Positions 1-4,947 are shown, counted from the stretch's first letter. The stretch is DNA of 5,070 bases from Betaproteobacteria bacterium (GCA_022601315.1 JAHZIU010000334.1:1-5070); one strand, 5' to 3'. Made by a program: numbers and translations. The notes: generated by a model not told the origin, from the letters alone.

Positions 1-1253
1 GTGTCGTTAACGTCTGTATTACCACCGGTACTACCTGCAGTCTCCTGACCGTCATTTTTGCCCGCTGGTTGGTTCGGTTCAACAACACTGTAAGTCCCTG
101 CATCCAGTCCAGTGAAAGAGTAAGAACCATCAGCGCCCGTAGTTGTTGTGCTAATCACGACGCCTGCAGCATTGAGTAACTGAACGGTGACACCGTTTAG
201 ACCAGCTTCACCGGCATCCTTCACACCATCATCGTTATCGTCGCAATAGACAAAACCAGAGATTGAAGCAGGTTCAGGTGTGGGTTGTACCAGCCCCGCA
301 TCAATGGTTTGATTGGATTCACCTGCTGCCAGGCTGATAATATCGCTTAATCCTGTAGTGGTGTATGCATCGCTATCAAACGTGTCCTGACTGTTACTAT
401 TGGCATCTTTGACGGTTAGTGCCATATTGGCAGGTGGTACAAACTTGACTTGATAATTGCCTGCCTGCAATCCTGTGAATTGATAAAACCCAGTCTCAAC
501 TGCGGCCGTACTAAAATCGTCTCCGGTCGTGGTGGTGGCAATCAGTGTGCCCGCATTATCGTAGAGCTCAACCACAACATTATTGACACCCAATTCACCA
601 GCATCTTGTAGACCGTTATTGTTGCTATCTTGCCAAACGAAATTACCAAGTTTAGCGGACTGTAACTGAACAATCAGCGGCTGCACATTGCCTTCGGGAT
701 CAATCAGTGCTGAGAAATAGGCATCCGTTGGTACAACATTATTACCACTTGCAATTGCAGCCTGAGCTTGTGCGACAAGAAAATCGATATCGGTGCGCTC
801 AAGGGTTTGTCGGCCATTATCAGATAAAATATCCGGTGTAATCCCAATATTGTATTCAGCAGGCGTATAGCCAAGGAGTTCGTATATGGCTGCTTGTACT
901 TCCCCGTAATTATACTGACCTGCAAATATGGGGTCAGCGGTAAAGTTTTGTGCTAGGAGCCAGTTAATCTGGTCAATCTGGGTATCTGTAATCGCAGCAA
1001 CATCCGCAGCAATATAATCAGCAACATTCTCGCCATCACTGCTTGTCGCATCGTAGAGCGTTGGGGAAAAGTTGATGGTTAGAAGCGGGTGCAGGCAATA
1101 GGCATCGTACGTTCCATTGGGCAGATTCGGGTTTGTGCTGTCGGTGATTATCGCGTCATAAAAACTGGGTGCGTGGAGATCAGGTCCTTGTCCAAGACCT
1201 GTGCCAGCAGCGTTAACTGCTGACGAAGTTACACGTATTGTCATTGTGCTCAT
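1..1253 (-). CDS. Large surface/secreted protein, thioester-domain-like N-terminus plus SdrD B-like repeats (3' end outside window)
   Basis: The frame is open from ATG 1253 to the left edge, giving 417 residues without a stop. An in-frame TAA at 1278-1280, with no ATG, GTG or TTG between, fixes this start; AAGG lies 9 nt upstream. Residues about 45-165 look like a bacterial thioester domain: Y-C-L-H-P with Cys53, and E-V-Q-A-A-I-Y with Gln120, the spacing and pattern in which that family forms an internal Cys-Gln thioester. Residues about 198-322 are an SdrD B-like domain starting L-G-N-F-V-W-Q-D, with an Asp/Asn-rich Ca-loop (DSNNNGLQDAGE, 209-220) and ending T-I-D-A-G-L. A second begins near 331 (CDDNDDGVKDAGE, 337-349) and is cut by the edge. 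There are only two cysteines (53 and 337). The N-terminus has no hydrophobic signal peptide, so secretion through a C-terminal signal (type I) is inferred. Role: probably adhesion or matrix attachment. Confidence 0.85.
   Translation of the reverse strand, partial: MSTMTIRVTSSAVNAAGTGLGQGPDLHAPSFYDAIITDSTNPNLPNGTYDAYCLHPLLTINFSPTLYDATSSDGENVADYIAADVAAITDTQIDQINWLLAQNFTADPIFAGQYNYGEVQAAIYELLGYTPAEYNIGITPDILSDNGRQTLERTDIDFLVAQAQAAIASGNNVVPTDAYFSALIDPEGNVQPLIVQLQSAKLGNFVWQDSNNNGLQDAGELGVNNVVVELYDNAGTLIATTTTGDDFSTAAVETGFYQFTGLQAGNYQVKFVPPANMALTVKDANSNSQDTFDSDAYTTTGLSDIISLAAGESNQTIDAGLVQPTPEPASISGFVYCDDNDDGVKDAGEAGLNGVTVQLLNAAGVVISTTTTGADGSYSFTGLDAGTYSVVEPNQPAGKNDGQETAGSTGGNTDVND
759..1121 (-). other. 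Thioester-domain-like region within the surface protein (about residues 45-165)
   Basis: The Cys53 codon is at 1095-1097 and the Gln120 codon at 894-896. The block between has the aromatic and hydrophobic pattern of a globular domain (D-Y-I-A-A-D, I-N-W-L-L-A-Q-N, Y-N-Y-G-E). Thioester domains of Gram-positive adhesins carry a YC-type motif and a (T)Q-x-A-(I/V)-W-type motif and sit at the distal N-terminus before Cna/Sdr-type repeats. The order here is the same. The threonine before Gln is Val119 and the usual Trp is Tyr124, so the assignment is by pattern and not certain. Confidence 0.6.
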
Positions 1254-1531
1254 AATATTTTGCCTTAAATTAATTATTTATCGGGGCGCTGAGAAGCTAG
1301 CCCGTAGGGCGATCACGAGATGTCCTATCACTGCTTTACTTACAATGGGAATATTCTTGTTTACGTGCTGCGCCTTGCGAAGAAATAGTTTGTGTATGCC
1401 GTATCCGAAACCAAGTTGATGAAGTGTTGGCTTGAGTATTCCATCATTTGTTGTGTTTCGACCTGTGGTATTTAGGTGTTCTAACGAGAATACGGTTTGT
1501 ACCAAAGCTGTGCTTGCTGTTTTAACTTGTT

Positions 1532-1612
1532 CTTTTCTAAATCGAACGCGCATGCGCTCTATGCTGCAGAAAAATAACTTCTCCAGTCGCGTGCACATTC
1601 AATTTAGAAAAG
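1532..1612 (-). repeat. 25-bp imperfect inverted repeat / RNA hairpin
   Basis: The arms are 1532-1556 and 1588-1612, with a 31-nt loop. The outer 11 bp pair perfectly (CTTTTCTAAAT with ATTTAGAAAAG), and 21 of 25 positions are Watson-Crick overall. All four mismatches are transitions. In minus-strand RNA three become G-U pairs (1543/1601, 1547/1597, 1549/1595) and one is A-C (1553/1591). In plus-strand RNA only one would be rescued. This favours a stem in RNA transcribed on the minus strand, perhaps the surface-protein leader, a small RNA, or a small palindromic mobile element. Confidence 0.7.
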
Positions 1613-1616
1613 TTTG

Positions 1617-1630
1617 GCTTTTTAGATGCC
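1617..1630 (-). promoter_or_regulatory. Weak sigma-54-like -24/-12 site
   Basis: On the minus strand CTGGCATC is followed, exactly 10 nt after its GG (1630-1629), by GC (1618-1617). The -24 half is good, but the -12 half reads AAAGC instead of TTGC, so this may be chance. If real it would fire just before the 1532-1612 hairpin, towards the surface-protein gene. Confidence 0.25.
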
Positions 1631-1636
1631 AGCAAT

Positions 1637-1737
1637 TGATATTAATTACTGCATAAGTGTTCGTGTTTTTGTTTCTTGATAAAACAATGAGTTAATATCA
1701 GTGCAAACAGTGATTACTTACACAGTGATTAATATCA
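1637..1737. repeat. Cluster of direct and inverted repeats
   Basis: TGATATTAATTACTG (1637-1651) is the inverse complement of CAGTGATTAATATCA (1723-1737) at 14 of 15 positions, the exception being a T-G pair. Inside it, ACAGTGATTA occurs twice (1707-1716 and 1722-1731, 15 bp apart). TAATATCA occurs at 1693-1700 and again at 1730-1737. CAGTG occurs three times in the same direction (1699, 1708, 1723). This density suggests an array of protein-binding sites between the small minus-strand gene and the surface-protein gene. The binding protein is unknown. Confidence 0.5.
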
Positions 1738-1749
1738 TACTTTGGGCGA

Positions 1750-1902
1750 TTATTTTTTAAAGTGATTTACGATGACAATTGCTAATGCACCGATACCCAT
1801 TAATGCCAAGACACCGGGTAGTGGTACTGGGTTGAATGCAGGGGCTGCTAGAACTGGGGCGCTGGTTAATGCTAAAGTTGAAAATGTGATTATTTTTTTC
1901 AT
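1750..1902 (-). CDS. 50-residue signal-peptide plus VPLPG/transmembrane-tail protein (PEP-CTERM-like, exosortase-type substrate)
   Basis: ATG 1902 follows CGGAG with an 8-nt spacer, a good Shine-Dalgarno. Residues 1-19 form a typical Sec signal peptide (K2 K3, hydrophobic core, P-V-L-A then A20 at the cleavage site). After a spacer of only a few residues (A-P-A-F-N-P) come V-P-L-P-G (26-30), a hydrophobic segment (31-45) and a basic end (N-H-F-K-K). That order, a VPxP-like motif, a membrane helix and a basic tail, is the layout of PEP-CTERM and VPLPA-CTERM sorting signals handled by exosortase in Gram-negative biofilm formers. The protein therefore has a signal and a sorting tail but almost no cargo. 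A sigma-54 promoter lies about 105-120 bp upstream. Alternatives are a small membrane peptide or a remnant of a larger gene; the intact start, ribosome site and promoter argue against a remnant. Confidence 0.7.
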   Translation of the reverse strand: MKKIITFSTLALTSAPVLAAPAFNPVPLPGVLALMGIGALAIVIVNHFKK

Positions 1903-2004
1903 TTGTAATACTCCGAGTTTTTGTTATTTGTGAATAGCTATTTAGAGCAAGCCTTCAATATGAGTCAAGCAGAAAAGGAATTGATTTGCTCTGTGAATCA
2001 TTGA

Positions 2005-2022
2005 AAGCAAATATAATGCCAA
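2005..2022 (-). promoter_or_regulatory. Sigma-54 (RpoN) -24/-12 promoter
   Basis: The minus strand reads TTGGCATTATATTTGCTT. GG (2020-2019) and GC (2008-2007) are separated by exactly 10 nt, and both halves match the TGGCAC-N5-TTGC consensus closely (only the C at the end of TGGCAC differs). Transcription would start near 1995, giving a leader of about 90 nt before ATG 1902. Sigma-54 promoters need an enhancer-binding activator; candidate sites lie upstream at 2158-2186 and 2365-2407. Confidence 0.75.
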
Positions 2023-2157
2023 TAATTTCAACGCTGCGGATGGTTGGATACAACAAATTGTTATTTAATGGGTATTATGAGTAAAAAACTGATTCAGTTA
2101 CTGATCAATATGAGCGGTATCCCGTAAAAGACGTTCCGTCTTAATGTAATGCAGACG

Positions 2158-2186
2158 CTTACAGAAAGTGTAAGTTATTGTTTACA
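2158..2186. promoter_or_regulatory. Half-site cluster 1: CTTACA-N5-TGTAAG-N6-TTTACA
   Basis: CTTACA (2158-2163) and TGTAAG (2169-2174) form a perfect 6-bp inverted repeat with a 5-nt gap, and TTTACA (2181-2186) follows 6 nt later. The block sits about 165-190 bp upstream of the predicted start near 1995, a normal distance for a sigma-54 activator site. AGTGTAAGTTATT (2167-2179) recurs almost unchanged in cluster 2. Confidence 0.5.
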
Positions 2187-2364
2187 AATTTTTGAATTTT
2201 AAAACCAATATTTTGGCCTTATTGGATGATAAAAGCTAAATGGCGGCTGTGGTTATTCTGGTAATAGATAAAAAATATATATGTTTATCAGTTATTTGCT
2301 CTAATTTATGAATTTTGGAACCACTAAATATATACGAGATTAATAACAATTCTAACAATGATTA

Positions 2365-2407
2365 TAAGTGTAAAGAATTTCGACACTTAGTGTAAATTAT
2401 TTTTACA
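2365..2407. promoter_or_regulatory. Half-site cluster 2: TGTAAA, TGTAAA-N5-TTTACA, with TAAGTGT/ACACTTA dyad
   Basis: TGTAAA occurs at 2369-2374 and 2391-2396, 22 bp apart (about two helical turns). The second copy forms a perfect dyad with TTTACA at 2402-2407 across 5 nt. An overlapping 7-bp inverted repeat, TAAGTGT (2365-2371) and ACACTTA (2383-2389), has an 11-nt loop. AGTGTAAATTATT (2389-2401) nearly repeats the core of cluster 1. It could serve the minus-strand sigma-54 promoter, the plus-strand ORF at 2445, or both. Confidence 0.5.
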
Positions 2408-2444
2408 TGTTTGACTCAATATTTGTCAGTTTTTTTGGAGAATT

Positions 2445-2537
2445 ATGAAGTTAGTTGATAATCTGGGTTTATATGATGTATTTGGTGCTGTTGAGATTCG
2501 TGCTTCTCCACAAACTATGCCCCTTTTTCAATCCTAA
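2445..2537 (+). CDS. Possible 30-codon small ORF, function unknown
   Basis: ATG 2445 follows TTTTTTTGGAG with a 4-nt spacer, a plausible if close ribosome site, and ends at TAA 2535-2537. The peptide begins M-K-L-V-D-N-L-G-L-Y-D-V-F-G-A and ends M-P-L-F-Q-S. It has no signal peptide, membrane segment or motif that I recognise. It starts 38 bp after half-site cluster 2 and ends 68 bp before vapB. It could be a true small protein, a leader peptide, or the 5' stump of a gene disrupted when the toxin-antitoxin pair arrived. The ribosome site is the only positive evidence. Confidence 0.3.
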   Translation: MKLVDNLGLYDVFGAVEIRASPQTMPLFQS

Positions 2538-2551
2538 CCAGCAAAAAATTC

Positions 2552-2589
2552 TTGCTTTAATGCACTAAAAAGCGCATCATTCAATGATG
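2552..2589 (+). promoter_or_regulatory. Putative vapBC promoter and operator dyad
   Basis: CATCATT (2575-2581) and AATGATG (2583-2589) form a perfect 7-bp dyad around a single C, ending 16 bp before the vapB start. VapB-type antitoxins commonly repress their own operon from palindromes of this sort. A weak sigma-70 pair, TTGCTT (2552-2557), a 17-nt spacer and CATCAT (2575-2580), would have its -10 inside the dyad, which fits autorepression. The -35 and -10 matches are poor; the dyad is the firmer part. Confidence 0.45.
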
Positions 2590-2605
2590 ATTTTGGAGAC
2601 TTTTT

Positions 2606-2800
2606 ATGAGAACGACTATCGTATTTGATGATGAATTGTTGGAAAAAGCGCAGTCATTGACCCATGTGAAAGAAAAATCTGCATTGGTAAGAGAAGCCTT
2701 AAAAGCACTCATTGAGCGGGAAAGTGCAAAAAGACTGGCGAGCCTGGGTGGCAGCGAACCGCAGCTAAAACCAATCCCTCGTAGACAAACGAATGTTTAA
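2606..2800 (+). CDS. vapB: VapB-family antitoxin
   Basis: This is a 64-residue protein starting M-R-T-T-I-V-F-D-D-E-L-L-E-K-A, the N-terminal beta strand and first helix of the VapB/ribbon-helix-helix antitoxin family. The following helix (K-S-A-L-V-R-E-A-L-K-A-L-I-E-R-E, about 24-39) completes the DNA-binding fold. The basic, flexible C-terminus (about 45-64) is where such proteins wrap and block the toxin. GGAG at 2595-2598 lies 7 nt before the ATG. Its stop is 8 nt before vapC, so the pair is co-transcribed. In the cell it would neutralise VapC and, with VapC, repress the operon from the dyad at 2575-2589. Length and partner are as expected. Confidence 0.93.
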   Translation: MRTTIVFDDELLEKAQSLTHVKEKSALVREALKALIERESAKRLASLGGSEPQLKPIPRRQTNV

Positions 2801-2808
2801 GTAAAGGG

Positions 2809-3174
2809 ATGATCCTCGTCGATACTTCGGTCTGGATTAATCACCTACGCAACAGTGATCAAAATCTTGTTCGCATACTCAATGAAAATAGAGTACTTTG
2901 TCATCCCTTTGTTCGCGGTGAATTGGCTTTAGGGTACTTAAGACAACGTGAAGAAATTTTAACGGCGTTGGATAACCTGCCGCAAGCGATTATTCCTTTT
3001 ACAGATGAAGTCCATCATTTTATTGAAAAACATAGTTTATATGGCAGAGGCATTGGGTTGATCGACATCCATTTATTGGTTTCCGCTCAACTGGCTGGTC
3101 ATACTCGAATCTGGACTCATGATAAACGACTGATGACAGCGGCAACACAGCTTAATCTGGCTGTGGATTTCTAA
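2809..3174 (+). CDS. vapC: VapC-family PIN-domain ribonuclease toxin
   Basis: This 121-residue protein is a single PIN domain. It opens M-I-L-V-D-T-S-V-W-I, with Asp5 the first metal ligand. The other conserved acidic residues are Glu38 (F-V-R-G-E-L), Asp86 (G-L-I-D-I-H) and Asp105 (W-T-H-D-K-R-L), so the Mg-binding active site appears complete and the toxin is probably functional. VapC enzymes cut RNA (initiator tRNA, other tRNAs or rRNA in studied cases); the target here cannot be read from sequence. The start is the only ATG giving the canonical N-terminus. The purine run AAAGGG (2803-2808) touches the ATG with no spacer, so translation probably depends on coupling to vapB, 8 nt upstream. 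Confidence 0.95.
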   Translation: MILVDTSVWINHLRNSDQNLVRILNENRVLCHPFVRGELALGYLRQREEILTALDNLPQAIIPFTDEVHHFIEKHSLYGRGIGLIDIHLLVSAQLAGHTRIWTHDKRLMTAATQLNLAVDF

Positions 3175-3194
3175 AAGATGTTTTTTTAATCTTA

Positions 3195-3224
3195 TTTAGA
3201 CTTATCCTCTTTTCGAGATAGAAT
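3195..3224 (+). promoter_or_regulatory. Possible sigma-70 promoter for pyrD
   Basis: TTTAGA (3195-3200), an 18-nt spacer and TAGAAT (3219-3224, five of six matches to TATAAT) lie in the 56-nt gap after vapC. The -10 ends only 6 nt before the pyrD ATG, so transcription from it would start at or next to the start codon. The -35 is only fair. Confidence 0.25.
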
Positions 3225-3230
3225 TAGTCG

Positions 3231-4259
3231 ATGTTATATTCATTTCTTCGTCCGTTGCTGTTTAAACTCGATCCAGAGGCAGCGCATTGCATTACATTCA
3301 ACGCTATTCAGAAAGCCAAGAAATTTGGATTGCTTAATAACAAACCTATTGATTGCCCAATCCGAAAAGTCATGGGACTTGAATTTCCAAATCCTATCGG
3401 TTTGGCTGCTGGTTTGGATAAAAATGGTGAATATTTGGATGCGTTAGCAGCATTGGGTTTTGGTTTTATTGAAATTGGCACGGTCACACCACGTTCTCAG
3501 CCGGGTAATCCAACACCACGAATTTTTCGTGTTCCGCAGGCTCAGGCGGTGATTAATCGATTGGGTTTTAACAATCATGGTGTGGATAGGTTGCTTGAGA
3601 ATGTTGAGAACTCTGATTATCAAGGTATATTAGGTATTAATATCGGCAAAAATTTTGATACTCCACTTGAGCATGCTGTTGATGATTACCTTGTTTGCCT
3701 GCGTAAGGTATATAACCGTGCCAATTATATTACGGTAAATATTTCATCACCGAATACAAAAGATTTGCGTCAGTTACAAGATACAGAAGCATTTGATCAT
3801 TTGTTGCGTAACCTGAAAATTGAACACGAAATACTGGCGAATAAATATGGCAAATACACGCCGTTAGTAGTTAAAATTGCGCCGGACTTAGAATCATCAC
3901 AAATTGAATCGATAGCAAAATTATTAATAAAACATAAAATTGATGGCGTTATTGCGACAAATACAACCATTTCACGACAGGGGATAGCGCAGTTGCCCGT
4001 GTCAAAGGAAAATGGTGGCCTAAGTGGTGCACCCTTGACGCAACAGGCCACGCAAGTGATTAGTAAATTGCATAGTTTTCTACAGAATGAGATCCCGATT
4101 ATTGGTGTTGGCGGTATTATGTCTGCGACTAACGCACAAGAGAAGATGGATGCAGGAGCCAGTTTGTTGCAGATTTATACTGGACTGATTTATCGTGGCC
4201 CTGATTTAGTAGACGAAATAGCACGCGTGATTTGTGCCAATAGTGGATCGGATAAATAA
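3231..4259 (+). CDS. pyrD: Dihydroorotate dehydrogenase (quinone), class 2
   Basis: PyrD oxidises dihydroorotate to orotate, the fourth step of de novo UMP synthesis, passing electrons through FMN to membrane quinone. The 342 residues are full length for class 2 and include the N-terminal membrane-associating segment ([10 protein letters not shown], about 1-35). Hallmarks in order: [13 protein letters not shown] (54-66, Lys64), I-G-T-V-T-P (82-87), N-R-L-G-F-N-N (109-115), V-N-I-S-S-P-N-T (169-176, with Ser173 the class 2 catalytic base and Asn170/Asn175 substrate ligands), V-V-K-I-A-P-D (213-219, Lys215), T-N-T-T (243-246), S-G-A-P-L (265-269), and the FMN-phosphate G-V-G-G-I (292-296) and Y-T-G (316-318). 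Numbering runs two below E. coli PyrD. No strong Shine-Dalgarno precedes the ATG. rnfB follows after 10 nt. Confidence 0.98.
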   Translation: MLYSFLRPLLFKLDPEAAHCITFNAIQKAKKFGLLNNKPIDCPIRKVMGLEFPNPIGLAAGLDKNGEYLDALAALGFGFIEIGTVTPRSQPGNPTPRIFRVPQAQAVINRLGFNNHGVDRLLENVENSDYQGILGINIGKNFDTPLEHAVDDYLVCLRKVYNRANYITVNISSPNTKDLRQLQDTEAFDHLLRNLKIEHEILANKYGKYTPLVVKIAPDLESSQIESIAKLLIKHKIDGVIATNTTISRQGIAQLPVSKENGGLSGAPLTQQATQVISKLHSFLQNEIPIIGVGGIMSATNAQEKMDAGASLLQIYTGLIYRGPDLVDEIARVICANSGSDK

Positions 4260-4269
4260 TGACAAAGCA

Positions 4270-4947
4270 ATGAATAAGCAATTGGTAAAAGACATTGATG
4301 CCATTTTGCCGCAAACTCAATGTGGGCAGTGTGGCTATGCTGGATGTGAACCTTACGCTGTAGCGATTGTGGAAGGTTTAGCGGATATTAATCAGTGTCC
4401 GCCGGGAGATGTTGAGGGAATTCAACAACTGGCCGATTTGTTAGGCGTGAAACCAAAGTTGCTGAATACAACACATGGTTTACCCAAGGCTAAGGCGGTT
4501 GCTTTGATAGATGAAAATATATGTATTGGCTGTACTTTTTGTATCAAAGCCTGTCCAGTGGACGCTATTATAGGTGCTGCCAAGCAAATGCACACAGTGA
4601 TTACGGCAGAATGTACAGGTTGTGAGCTATGTATAGAACCTTGCCCGATGGACTGCATTCATATGCTGCCAGTAGAGGCAAAGATGTCGACAACAATGCA
4701 GGAGGATAAGAAAAAGGCTGCCGATCTGGCACGTTCACGTTATCAATTCAGATTGCAAAGGCTTGCACTTGAAAAACAGGCGAGGCAGGAGCGATTGGCG
4801 CTAACAAATGAAGTGAAATCACATATTACCAAAACGCAGAATTCAGAAGAGGATAGGAAAAAATCAATTGTTCAGGCCGCGATCAAACGCGCTAATGCAG
4901 CGCGTGCGAAATTGGCTGAAAATAACAACACTCAGAAACCAGTATGA
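4270..4947 (+). CDS. rnfB: RnfB-type iron-sulfur protein, short form without membrane anchor
   Basis: The 225 residues start [10 protein letters not shown]. First comes an Fe-S domain of the RnfB type, C18-x2-C21-x4-C26-x16-C43 (C-G-Q-C-G-Y-A-G-C). A two-cluster ferredoxin domain follows (about 78-136): C85, C88, C91 with C125, and C115, C118, C121 with C95, so three [4Fe-4S] clusters are predicted. The tail (about 150-225) is highly charged and helical, ending with K-R-A-N-A-A-R-A-K, a type seen in betaproteobacterial RnfB/RnfC. The N-terminal membrane helix of E. coli RnfB is missing, so the protein should be soluble. No other rnf gene is adjacent. A GTG at 4234 in frame would overlap pyrD but has no ribosome site. 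The ATG at 4270 gives the normal short-form N-terminus. The exact electron partner is unknown. Confidence 0.93.
   Translation: MNKQLVKDIDAILPQTQCGQCGYAGCEPYAVAIVEGLADINQCPPGDVEGIQQLADLLGVKPKLLNTTHGLPKAKAVALIDENICIGCTFCIKACPVDAIIGAAKQMHTVITAECTGCELCIEPCPMDCIHMLPVEAKMSTTMQEDKKKAADLARSRYQFRLQRLALEKQARQERLALTNEVKSHITKTQNSEEDRKKSIVQAAIKRANAARAKLAENNNTQKPV

Larger units (their letters stand above)
1254..1749. other. Gene-poor interval upstream of the surface protein
   Basis: I see no convincing gene in these 496 bases. Reading frames of 70-106 codons exist on both strands, but they lack Shine-Dalgarno sites and any recognisable domain. What stands out is non-coding: a long imperfect hairpin (1532-1612), a cluster of direct and inverted repeats (1637-1737), and a weak -24/-12-like site (1617-1630). 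The interval would be the promoter and leader region of the minus-strand surface protein. No factor-independent terminator with a GC-rich stem and T tract is evident after the small gene ending at 1750. Confidence 0.6.
1903..2444. other. Divergent regulatory region, AT-rich, no convincing gene
   Basis: The 542 bases lie between the minus-strand sorting-signal gene and the plus-strand ORF at 2445. They contain the -24/-12 promoter at 2005-2022 and two clusters of TGTAAR/TTTACA half-sites (2158-2186 and 2365-2407). Also visible are a 6-bp stem with a 3-nt loop (AAGACG/CGTCTT, 2128-2142) and a very AT-rich stretch near 2267-2289 flanked by GATAAA and TTTATC, which could bend. Only ORFs of under 20 codons were seen, for example 2068-2121. 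Confidence 0.6.

Noticed and set aside
704..925. Minus-strand ORF of 73 codons inside the surface-protein gene
   Set aside because: It lies in another frame of a well-supported coding region with clear domain content.
1548..1557. GCGCATGCGC perfect 10-bp palindrome as a separate site
   Set aside because: It lies almost wholly within the left arm of the larger 1532-1612 hairpin, which explains it better. It may be coincidental.
1278..1598. Minus-strand ORF of 106 codons in the same frame as the surface protein
   Set aside because: No Shine-Dalgarno before its ATG, no recognisable domain, and its start lies inside the 1532-1612 hairpin. TAA 1278-1280 separates it from the surface-protein start, so it is not an N-terminal extension. 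It could be a decayed fragment, but I cannot support a gene.
1201..1656. Plus-strand ORFs at 1201-1419 and 1432-1656
   Set aside because: The first overlaps the true minus-strand start region; neither has a ribosome site or a recognisable motif.
1750..1902. Small hydrophobic peptide as a type I toxin
   Set aside because: The signal-peptide cleavage site, VPLPG motif and basic tail fit a sorting substrate better, and no antisense antitoxin RNA promoter was evident.
2128..2142. AAGACG-TTC-CGTCTT stem as a terminator
   Set aside because: The stem is only 6 bp and no T tract follows on either strand.
3180..3190. T-rich run after vapC as a terminator
   Set aside because: There is no GC-rich stem before it.
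4234..4269. GTG start giving RnfB 12 extra residues
   Set aside because: It overlaps pyrD, has no ribosome site, and the extra residues are simply pyrD coding sequence read in another frame. ATG 4270 gives the usual short-form N-terminus.
3797..4320. Minus-strand ORFs opposite pyrD and the pyrD-rnfB junction (also 4422-4658 opposite rnfB)
   Set aside because: They are antisense to highly conserved genes and have no motifs of their own.
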